Of a DNA stretch of 59,907 nucleotides, positions 53,067-59,907 are shown one piece after another (within the stretch, counting starts at the first letter, position 1; every line of letters begins with the position of its first letter). Made by a program: the position numbers and the translations under genes. Source of the stretch: Lachnocurva sp029100405 (GTDB lineage Bacteria > Bacillota > Clostridia > Lachnospirales > Lachnospiraceae); NCBI GenBank assembly GCA_046263755.1, contig JBJYZC010000016.1:1-59907 (forward strand), written 5' to 3'. The notes below the pieces were generated by a model. The model was not told the origin of the DNA. It searched no databases and saw only the letters and a program-made list of their open reading frames with translations.

Positions 53067-55781
53067 TCACCCCTTCAATTCCGAAAGTCTCTTCTCGACA
53101 TCCGAAAGCATCTTCTCGTATTTCGCAAGTTTTTCCTTTTCTTCCTGCACCTTGGCTTCCGGAGCCTTGGAAAGGAAGCGTTCATTACTCAGCATACCAT
53201 GAGACCGCTTCAGCTCGCCCTGCAGTCTCTTCTCTTCCTTCTCCAGCCTTGCCTTCTCTTTCTCGAAATCGACGAGATCCGACAAAGGCATGAAGGCTGT
53301 CGCATCCGGGATGACAACAGAGACCGCATCCTCAGCGATTCCCGCCTGATCGGCCTGTACATGGATTGCACTCGCCATTGCCATCGTCTGATAGGTCGGC
53401 ACCAGATCCCGGAAAACAGATCTTGCCTCTTCCTTTTCGGAAACAATATAGACCTCGGCCTTACGGCTTGGCGGAACATTCATTTCGGTACGCACATTTC
53501 GAAGGGCCTTGATGAGATCCATGAGACGAGACATGGCTTCTTCTGCCTCGCCATTCTTCCGGTCTGGTCTATATTTCGGCCAGGAGGAAATCATGATCGA
53601 TTCTTCCTCAGGATGGAGGGTACAGAAGATCTCTTCGGTGATAAAGGGCATGTAAGGATGCAGGAGTTTCAAGGCATCCGTAAGTACCGAAGACAGGGTC
53701 CAGAGGGCCGCATTGCGGGAGGATCTGGCCTTTTCCTTCTCTTCCTCCGACAGACCCTCGGAGGCTGCTTTCTCCTCGGTCATCCAGATTCTTGGCTTTA
53801 CAAACTCGATGTACCAGTCGCAGAACTCATCCCAGATGAAATCATAGACCTTCTGTACGGCGATGCCGAGCTCGAACTTATCCATGTTCTCAGTCACTTC
53901 GCGGGCAACGTCATTGACGCGGGAGAGGATCCACTTGTCGCTGGTCTCGAATTCCGAATCCTTAGGCTCATGGAGGCCGCCCTCTGCCGTATCCAGGTTC
54001 ATAAGGATAAAGCGGGAAGCGTTCCAGACCTTATTGGCGAAGTTTCTGGAATTTTCAACACGTTCCCAGTAGAAGCGCATGTCATTTCCGGGTGCGTTTC
54101 CTGTGATCAGGGTCAGGCGAAGGGCATCCGCGCCGTATTTATCAATGACTTCAAGAGGATCGATACCGTTACCCAGTGACTTACTCATTTTCCGTCCCTG
54201 ATCATCGCGGACCAGGCCATGGAAAAGGACCGTATGGAAAGGCGCCTTGCCCATGTTTTCATAGCCGGAGAAGATCATCCGGATGACCCAGAAGAAAATG
54301 ATGTCATAACCGGTAACCAGGACATCATTGGGATAGAAATAATCGAGCTCCGGTGTATGGTCCGGCCAGCCCAGGGTCGAGAAAGGCCAGAGCGCAGAGG
54401 AGAACCAGGTATCCAAGGTATCCGGATCCTGATGGAAATGGCTGCCGCCGCACTTGGGGCAGACCTTTGGCATCTCCTCTGCCACGACCGTTTCTCCGCA
54501 GTCATCGCAGTAATATGCCGGGATCCTGTGGCCCCACCAAAGCTGGCGGGAAATACACCAGTCACGGATATTGTCCGTCCAGTTGAAGTAAGTCTTCTCC
54601 ATCCGCTTGGGAAGAAGCTGAATGTCTCCATTCCGGACTCCTTCGATGGCCGGCTTGATGAGCTCCGACATGTTGACAAACCACTGGTCCTTGACCATAG
54701 GTTCGACTGTTGTGCCACAGCGGTCATGAGTTCCTACATTATGCGTCAGATCCTCGATGGAAACCAGAAGTCCCATCTCGTCCAGTTCCTTTACAATGGC
54801 TTTCCGGGCCTCATAACGATCCATGCCCTGATATTTCCCGCCATTCTCATTGATGGTCGCATCATCATTTAAAATATTGATGATAGGGAGATCATGACGT
54901 TTTCCGACTTCGAAATCGTTCGGATCATGGGCCGGTGTGATCTTTACAACACCGGTTCCTTCTTCCATATCGGCATGTTCATCTCCGACAATGGGAATCG
55001 GACGGTTCACGATGGGAAGCATTGCCTTCTTTCCGATCAGATCCTTATAACGGGGATCCTCGGGATTCACTGCAAGTGCCGTATCGCCCAGCATGGTCTC
55101 CGGACGTGTCGTTGCAAATTCCAGGAAACGGGTCTTCGAAACGCTTCCATCATCCTCGATCAGAGGATATTTAATATGCCAGAAATGGCTGGCCTGCTCC
55201 TTATATTCAACCTCGGCATCAGAAATGGAAGTCTTGCAGACCGGGCACCAGTTGACGATTCTATGGCCCTTATAGATCCATCCCTTCTTATACATATTAA
55301 TGAAGACATGCTTTACTGCCTTGGAACAGCCTTCATCCATGGTGAACCGCTCTCTCTGCCAGTCTGCAGAAGAGCCCATTTTCTTCAGCTGTTTAATGAT
55401 CCGGCCGCCATACTCTTTCCGCCAGTCCCAGCATTTCTCCAGGAAGCCTTCCCGGCCCAGATCATGCTTATCGATGCCCTGTTCCTTCAAGGCCTTGATG
55501 ACCTTGACCTCGGTCGCGATGGAAGCATGGTCGGTACCCGGCTGCCAGAGGACATTATAACCCTCCATTCTCTTGTAACGTGCCAGGATATCCTGCATGG
55601 TATTATCCAGGGCATGACCCATATGAAGCTGGCCTGTGATATTGGGAGGCGGCATCATAATAGTGAAGGGTTTCTTCTTCGGATCTACCTCTGCGTGGAA
55701 ATAGCCATTAGCTTCCCACTTCTGATAGAGGCGATCTTCGATCTGTTTGGGATCGTAGGTTTTCTCTAATTCCTTTGACAT
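53067..55781 (-). CDS. valS: Valyl-tRNA synthetase
   Basis: 904 aa from ATG 55781 with AAAGGAG 7 bases before it. This is a class I synthetase: PPPNITGQLHMGHAL contains the HIGH-type motif and GRKMSKSLGNG the KMSKS motif. The editing (CP1) domain lies between them, with TTRPETMLGDTALAV. The C-terminal coiled coil (about 840-904) is the ValRS arm. A T-box leader with terminator precedes the gene, so uncharged tRNA-Val should induce it. Longer frames into the leader are non-coding. Confidence 0.97.
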   Translation of the reverse strand: MSKELEKTYDPKQIEDRLYQKWEANGYFHAEVDPKKKPFTIMMPPPNITGQLHMGHALDNTMQDILARYKRMEGYNVLWQPGTDHASIATEVKVIKALKEQGIDKHDLGREGFLEKCWDWRKEYGGRIIKQLKKMGSSADWQRERFTMDEGCSKAVKHVFINMYKKGWIYKGHRIVNWCPVCKTSISDAEVEYKEQASHFWHIKYPLIEDDGSVSKTRFLEFATTRPETMLGDTALAVNPEDPRYKDLIGKKAMLPIVNRPIPIVGDEHADMEEGTGVVKITPAHDPNDFEVGKRHDLPIINILNDDATINENGGKYQGMDRYEARKAIVKELDEMGLLVSIEDLTHNVGTHDRCGTTVEPMVKDQWFVNMSELIKPAIEGVRNGDIQLLPKRMEKTYFNWTDNIRDWCISRQLWWGHRIPAYYCDDCGETVVAEEMPKVCPKCGGSHFHQDPDTLDTWFSSALWPFSTLGWPDHTPELDYFYPNDVLVTGYDIIFFWVIRMIFSGYENMGKAPFHTVLFHGLVRDDQGRKMSKSLGNGIDPLEVIDKYGADALRLTLITGNAPGNDMRFYWERVENSRNFANKVWNASRFILMNLDTAEGGLHEPKDSEFETSDKWILSRVNDVAREVTENMDKFELGIAVQKVYDFIWDEFCDWYIEFVKPRIWMTEEKAASEGLSEEEKEKARSSRNAALWTLSSVLTDALKLLHPYMPFITEEIFCTLHPEEESIMISSWPKYRPDRKNGEAEEAMSRLMDLIKALRNVRTEMNVPPSRKAEVYIVSEKEEARSVFRDLVPTYQTMAMASAIHVQADQAGIAEDAVSVVIPDATAFMPLSDLVDFEKEKARLEKEEKRLQGELKRSHGMLSNERFLSKAPEAKVQEEKEKLAKYEKMLSDVEKRLSELKG

Positions 55782-55799
55782 GTGTTGACTCCTTTTGTG

Positions 55800-56077
55800 A
55801 TGTAACAAAAAACCCTGTGCCTTGACCGCACGGGTCTTAGGACACAGGGCGAATATTATCAATGTACTCGCGGTACCACCTGTTCTGCTGCTCATCTTAT
55901 CCCTTACGGGGACGAGGCGGGATTTCCTATTCCGGTTTGGCTTGTCAAAACCGTTTTCTCAGAGATCCGGCTCCGAAGCTACCTTTCCTCCGTTCGTAAA
56001 CAGACACCTCTCAGCCGGTGAGTGTCCTCTCTTATTAGAATCGTTGCGGAAGTACTCCTCTTCATCGTCGCCTTTAG
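55800..56077 (-). promoter_or_regulatory. T-box riboswitch of valS
   Basis: The minus-strand leader contains the T-box core AGGTGGTACCGCG (55872-55884), which forms the antiterminator. A terminator hairpin pairs CCCTGTG with CACAGGG and ends in T6 (about 55807-55850). A long stem I carries AGTA in GAGGAGTACTTC. A GUA valine codon at 55980-55982 is the likely specifier, tentatively. Confidence 0.95.
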
Positions 56078-56083
56078 ATTAGT

Positions 56084-56112
56084 ATTTTAGGCGGTTCCAT
56101 TGGCTTTGTCAA
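56084..56112 (-). promoter_or_regulatory. valS promoter inside the 3' end of the upstream gene
   Basis: Minus strand TTGACA (56107-56112), 17 bases, TAAAAT (56084-56089). The -10 box overlaps the TAA stop codon of the 83-aa gene. Confidence 0.85.
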
Positions 56113-56338
56113 TGGATCTTGCCTCGATTCGCTTCCGGATTTTTCTAAGGTCACTTTTTTTGATCTTCTGACCGTTTACGGTCCTGCCTCCATGTGCCGC
56201 CCGACAAGCCTCAGAGCAAGATCCTCCACAGGCACCCCCGCAGGAAGGAATGCCCATTTTTTTATCCCGGATGATCTTACTTAATGCAAGTACAAAACAT
56301 ACCGAAATGATGGCTATGAGAATTATATTTGCTAACAT
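56087..56338 (-). CDS. Small cysteine-rich membrane protein (FeoB-associated type)
   Basis: 83 aa. Residues 1-20 are a single membrane helix (MLANIILIAIISVCFVLAL). The tail has four cysteines in SCGGACGGSCSEAC, then a basic region. This resembles the short FeoB-associated Cys-rich proteins, but no feo gene is in the window. TAAGGAGG precedes the ATG. Its stop codon is shared with the -10 box of the valS promoter. Confidence 0.75.
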   Translation of the reverse strand: MLANIILIAIISVCFVLALSKIIRDKKMGIPSCGGACGGSCSEACRAAHGGRTVNGQKIKKSDLRKIRKRIEARSIDKANGTA

Positions 56339-56699
56339 AGGAAACCTCCTTAAGGGTGCTCTTTCGTATTTTTATCATCTCTGCCTACAAAGTTTCTTTC
56401 GTTCCATCTGTCTTATCATCGGAAAAATGAAACCTGTATTGATAATGAATTTTATCCTCCTGTTTGAATGTTAGCATTATCTAACTATAATTTCAAGCGC
56501 TTTACTATTGGGGTACCTGACTGATCTATGAGGAGAGGCAATAATCATTATTAATATCAATAATTAAAAGGAGAAAAATCAATTAAATATAGAAAAGTCG
56601 ATGAAACAAATGAAATTGGATTGCCGAACGAATCTTTAAGTGATGAGGAGAAATTGACACTCCCCCTGCCTTTAGGTATGGGGAGTGTCAAACCATACA
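56339..56699. other. Junction region between core genes and AT-rich island
   Basis: At 56568-56575 there is AAAAGGAG followed by an open stretch to about 56650 without a normal start codon (it would read IKYRKVDETNEIG and onward). It looks like the remnant of a gene end. A strong inverted repeat follows at 56655-56690. Nothing else was recognised. Confidence 0.45.
56655..56690. terminator. Inverted repeat 3' of the metallophosphoesterase gene
   Basis: TTGACACTCCCC and GGGGAGTGTCAA pair perfectly over 12 bp around a short loop with CCTTTAGG. It would end the minus-strand gene. Similar hairpins occur at the ends of IS200/IS605-type elements, so it may instead mark an old insertion boundary. 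Confidence 0.6.
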
Positions 56700-59462
56700 T
56701 TATTTTTTATATGACAATTCATTCCTCTCTAGAATAATATCATACCATGTTGTCAGCACATTGGAATTCAATTTCTGCATCTTCTTTATCTCACGAGATG
56801 CTCTGTAAATGTCTGTTTCTAAATATTCTTGTGGCAACAATGATACTTCATTCTTTGTCTGTTTCACCGCTAAAGGATTTGATTTTTCACCTTCAATCAG
56901 CTTCATATAGTTAGCATATAATTCCGGGCATTTATTTTTCAACAATGCCGGCACATTTGGATATACAAGCTTGTTAATAATATCAGATGCCCAATAACCT
57001 CGTACTGTCATATCTACTGGATTTACATATACATGATTATAAAAATCAATGTCAATGATACAGCCATGAATCCGTCCACTTCCACCAATTTTTCTAATTT
57101 CATCGGCAATGCTTTCCTGATAAGCTGTATATTTTTTCAAAGGCGTTTCAATAGATGCAATCATTGAATCCATATTATCATAATAATAATTCACATCTTT
57201 TGCATTTAATTTTTTCAATGCTCCGCCATTCAACATCGACAACGAGCCCGTCTTTGTTTTATGAATAAAACAGTAATACCCGTTCTTTTTTAACATATAA
57301 AGAATATTAACTTGCCTATTGAACGTCATTAATATATTCTTTCCACGAAAAAAATCTTGATATTCCTGAGACGTAATTTCATATATGCCATCTTCATAGT
57401 CAGCAAAATAATCATATTCTCCATCCATCAAAAAACTTTTCAAATGCGGACTTTCGTTTCTATAACCAATCTGATTATCAGCGTATATTCTTTTTACACC
57501 ATCGTCAAAGAACATATTCCTGTGTGTATGACCGCTGACATATACAAAATCATCATGATAATTTGCATCTACACACCAATCTTTTTTTGGCGTATGTGTA
57601 AAGATGACCGTGTTTTTCTTTGCTAATACATCTGTTAATTTATCATACAGTTGTTCAAACTTTTTACTCTCTTGAATCTCTGTATTTCTATCAACAGTTG
57701 CCCGATACACACCGACATTTGCATTGAATTCTTTGTTATAACCTGAGAATCCAAGACCGCCCAAAATCACCAATCTTGTGCATCTTAATTTTTCAAGAAT
57801 GGTCTGATTATCTGACCGTATCAATTCATTATACGGAATAATTCCCATGTCATCAGATTCATTTTTATAAAACAAATCATTATGTAATAAATACATTCCA
57901 TTTTCCTTTAATACAGTTCTGTATTTATCAACAATCTCATTCACGGACAATTCTGGAAAATCCCAAAGCTCATGGTTGCCAAGAACAAATACAAATTTCC
58001 GCCTTTCTGAGTCTGCTAACTTTCTAAGCATTTTCACAAACAGTTCAAATATTGAAAAATCTGATGATACGTCTCCGCCAATAAGCGTCAAACTCGTACT
58101 TTCAGCTAAAATAGAATCAATGATTTTTTTTATTGTAAAATCAACATCTTCCTTTGATTTACACCCTGCATTGTTAATTCTGTGCATTAAATGTAAATCC
58201 GAAATGTAGCTAATTCTATTAGAATCCCATAAAGGCATACAACTTCCGAAAAACATACTGCTATCAGATGAAACAGTTTCCCTTGACGATTGTAATACCC
58301 ATGCTGTTTCTTCTTCATTCTTTTCAACTACTGGAAACTCACCAATGAGTTTTTTATCATAATCATACGATTTATATTGAACATTAAATTGTTCGCATAA
58401 TTTACTGGTCATTTTCACGTCACTCAAATTGATTCCGTCTATGTTAGAAAGATTTTTCATGCCAGTACAGAATACTAAATCTGCACCAGATAAATCTCCT
58501 TTCAAAAACGCCACGAAATCAAAGAAATATGAAAACCTATGTACCTGCTGTTTTACAATTTTTTTATCTTCATTACCCCAAAATTGACATACTACAAATT
58601 CACCATTCTTATATACTTTCAACACCTTGTAACTCAAATTTTCATCTTTTCTAATCGGTAATTTTGTCGTATCATCTGTCATATATTTTGAAAAATCAAC
58701 ATCTAAATCAATGGCTCCTGATAAGTCACAATTTGTTAAATTACCATTTCTATACTTGATGAATTCATCAAATGTCTCAAAAGCTCGATATACATCTACA
58801 CTACACCTCTGATCCAAAGTTTTTCTGCCTTGACAGTGATAATAGCGATATACTTGTGTTTCTTCACAATAAAAATGTGTCACTTTATCAAAATAACCGA
58901 TTACGGTCATCTCAATATCCCGATTTTTCAAGTCTTTCACAAAATCTTTTACTTCTTTTTTTCGCTTCCTATTGGTTGCAGCAGATGCTTGTGAAAAATC
59001 ATATTTATCAAGAATGACTTCTGGTGTATGAATTAAGCATAATCCCTGTACAGCATTACCACCGATATAATAGTCTTTTGACAAATATTCCATAAGTACA
59101 TCCAAATGCTTTTTGTTACGCTGAGCATCAAAAGCATATTGGAAAAAGAAAAACGTTATATCTTCATATTGTGAAACCGTTGATTTTTTATAATTATTGC
59201 ATACCTTTTTGAATTGTTCGTATGTATCACAAGCAATGAATTTATCCAACCATTGTTTTACTCGCCTCTTATTTGTTTTTTCACAACGCTCATATGATTC
59301 AATTTCATCCTGTGATAGTTTACATGAATAATCATCTACGGTTTCTGTCACAAAACTTTTCACTTTTTTCAATCGATTTATATCAAGATTAAGATTTTTG
59401 GAAAATTCATCTTTAAACGCATACTGGTAATAGCAAGCATCTTCGTATATATCACCATCCAA
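56700..59462 (-). CDS. Large AT-rich metallophosphoesterase protein, probably N-terminally disrupted
   Basis: 920 aa from a TTG at 59462, the first usable start after the element boundary; no ribosome site is visible, so the true N-terminus may lie in lost sequence. The first 230 residues are unrecognised. Residues about 230-370 contain pentapeptide-like stretches (GNLTNCDLSGAI and LKGDLSGADL). A calcineurin-like phosphoesterase domain follows: ISDLHLMH, the GGDVSSD motif, GNHELW, THTPKKDW and SGHTHRN supply the two-metal site. The C-terminal 230 residues are unrecognised. Base composition is far more AT-rich than all neighbours, which indicates transfer. A role in defence is possible but not shown. 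Confidence 0.75.
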   Translation of the reverse strand: MDGDIYEDACYYQYAFKDEFSKNLNLDINRLKKVKSFVTETVDDYSCKLSQDEIESYERCEKTNKRRVKQWLDKFIACDTYEQFKKVCNNYKKSTVSQYEDITFFFFQYAFDAQRNKKHLDVLMEYLSKDYYIGGNAVQGLCLIHTPEVILDKYDFSQASAATNRKRKKEVKDFVKDLKNRDIEMTVIGYFDKVTHFYCEETQVYRYYHCQGRKTLDQRCSVDVYRAFETFDEFIKYRNGNLTNCDLSGAIDLDVDFSKYMTDDTTKLPIRKDENLSYKVLKVYKNGEFVVCQFWGNEDKKIVKQQVHRFSYFFDFVAFLKGDLSGADLVFCTGMKNLSNIDGINLSDVKMTSKLCEQFNVQYKSYDYDKKLIGEFPVVEKNEEETAWVLQSSRETVSSDSSMFFGSCMPLWDSNRISYISDLHLMHRINNAGCKSKEDVDFTIKKIIDSILAESTSLTLIGGDVSSDFSIFELFVKMLRKLADSERRKFVFVLGNHELWDFPELSVNEIVDKYRTVLKENGMYLLHNDLFYKNESDDMGIIPYNELIRSDNQTILEKLRCTRLVILGGLGFSGYNKEFNANVGVYRATVDRNTEIQESKKFEQLYDKLTDVLAKKNTVIFTHTPKKDWCVDANYHDDFVYVSGHTHRNMFFDDGVKRIYADNQIGYRNESPHLKSFLMDGEYDYFADYEDGIYEITSQEYQDFFRGKNILMTFNRQVNILYMLKKNGYYCFIHKTKTGSLSMLNGGALKKLNAKDVNYYYDNMDSMIASIETPLKKYTAYQESIADEIRKIGGSGRIHGCIIDIDFYNHVYVNPVDMTVRGYWASDIINKLVYPNVPALLKNKCPELYANYMKLIEGEKSNPLAVKQTKNEVSLLPQEYLETDIYRASREIKKMQKLNSNVLTTWYDIILERNELSYKK

Positions 59463-59907
59463 AAATCTGATATGTAATGACCTTTGTCAAGAGGCAACTT
59501 AACAAGAATCACCACAAACTTATTCTTTTGTAACCGAAGGCATCATGAAAGAGCTTTAGGGTATCAGTTCCCGGCATTGGCCACTCTGATATACGTGGAT
59601 TCAGGAGATTGCTCTCCCTACCGACAGGTCAATGGTCCGCCGTGAGCTCTACCGTCTAAAAGCGTGGATCACGAAAGTGCCAACATAGATTTATCGTAGA
59701 TAGCTCAAACCTTGAAGAGTCTAAAGCTCTTTCAGGATGTCTCCGGTGTTAGTAGTTACGTGCCGTTGGAAACGGCGTAAGCCGGCTTACAACGGCTTGA
59801 TTGCCCACCATCTCAGCGGGATGGCAGGGTCAAGGCTGCGGAGCACCGCCACAGGCGGCTTGGCCTTGACGCTGACAGCGCGATGTGATACCTCAACCGA
59901 CATTGCC
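59460..59907 (+). mobile_element. Left end of a mobile element, copy 2 (runs off the window)
   Basis: The first 125 bases (59460-59584) match window positions 1-125 in reverse with one mismatch, proving at least two copies. The flanks differ on each side, so the boundary is near 59460-59466. The rest is GC-richer than the adjacent gene, carries no open reading frame and is dense in stems. The insertion lies at the 5' end of the metallophosphoesterase gene. Confidence 0.75.
59534..59907 (+). ncRNA. Highly structured RNA of the mobile element, HEARO/omega-RNA candidate
   Basis: A long-range helix pairs 59534-59559 with 59721-59746, with a perfect 13-bp core (GAAAGAGCTTTAG). Inside it GAGCTCTAC (59644-59652) pairs with GTAG/AGCTC (59696-59706), and a CAC-GAAA-GTG tetraloop hairpin follows. 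Further hairpins are at 59762-59776, 59777-59790, 59808-59824, 59829-59870 (with inner CCGCC/GGCGG) and 59870-59880. No protein frame is present. The size, complexity and position at the left end of an element fit the guide RNAs found before IscB-type nucleases, but the ORF is outside the window. Confidence 0.5.

Noticed and set aside
52767..54179. 470-codon open frame on the plus strand opposite valS and the TPR gene
   Set aside because: It crosses three minus-strand genes with clear families and good ribosome sites; no start signal and no domain.
59460..59907. Group II intron
   Set aside because: No GUGYG-type 5' end, no domain V-like hairpin and no reverse transcriptase frame can be seen in the available part. 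It cannot be fully excluded, because the element leaves the window.

Overview
The window reads as chromosomal DNA of an anaerobic low-to-mid-GC Firmicute, most likely a Clostridia/Lachnospiraceae gut bacterium. The signs are a valS T-box leader, an HrcA-type CIRCE element, CsoR copper control, a HemZ-type radical SAM protein, a split two-subunit transketolase, YesM/YesN-type two-component regulation and strong AGGAGG ribosome binding sites. The genus cannot be read from the sequence.

Layout. 1-650: outward-facing end of a repeated element, then a 228-bp four-repeat element. 656-5858: a class II aldolase-family protein, aspartokinase, undecaprenyl-diphosphatase and an L,D-transpeptidase. 6576-22196: a one-directional block for pentose use. 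It holds a two-component system, a YtfQ-type sugar ABC transporter, L-arabinose isomerase, an AraR-type repressor, ribulose-5-phosphate 4-epimerase, an FGGY kinase, a transaldolase-like aldolase and both transketolase subunits. Together these take imported arabinose to the pentose phosphate pathway. 22328-25509: a copper operon (csoR, then a CopA ATPase with a CopZ-like domain fused to its C-terminus). 25751-28946: lrgAB, an AI-2E/PerM transporter and two tRNA-Leu genes. 29104-33844: the second copy of the 228-bp element, 39-bp tandem repeats, a GGDEF-EAL protein and a HEAT-repeat methyltransferase. 34278-34562: a probable unannotated small RNA. 34774-56338: housekeeping genes (aspS, hisS, ilvE, hemZ, an MBL hydrolase, rel, an acetyltransferase, rarA, clpB, hsp20, cysE, a TPR membrane protein, valS). 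56700-59462: an AT-rich, apparently foreign metallophosphoesterase gene. 59460-59907: the left end of a mobile element carrying a highly structured RNA that runs off the window.

The most unusual material is non-coding. (1) A four-repeat element with exactly conserved 71/86/71-bp geometry occurs at two loci 29 kb apart, with diverged spacers. (2) Short tandem repeats include or abut the stop codons of several genes, and a similar 15-bp repeat seems to have built the in-frame linker that fuses CopA to CopZ, in front of an intact internal ribosome binding site. (3) A candidate small RNA has four C-rich CCCCTTT motifs, one in a hairpin loop, that could pair with Shine-Dalgarno sequences. (4) The structured RNA at the right edge resembles the HEARO/omega-RNA class of RNA-guided nuclease elements. 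No protein partner is visible for it here.
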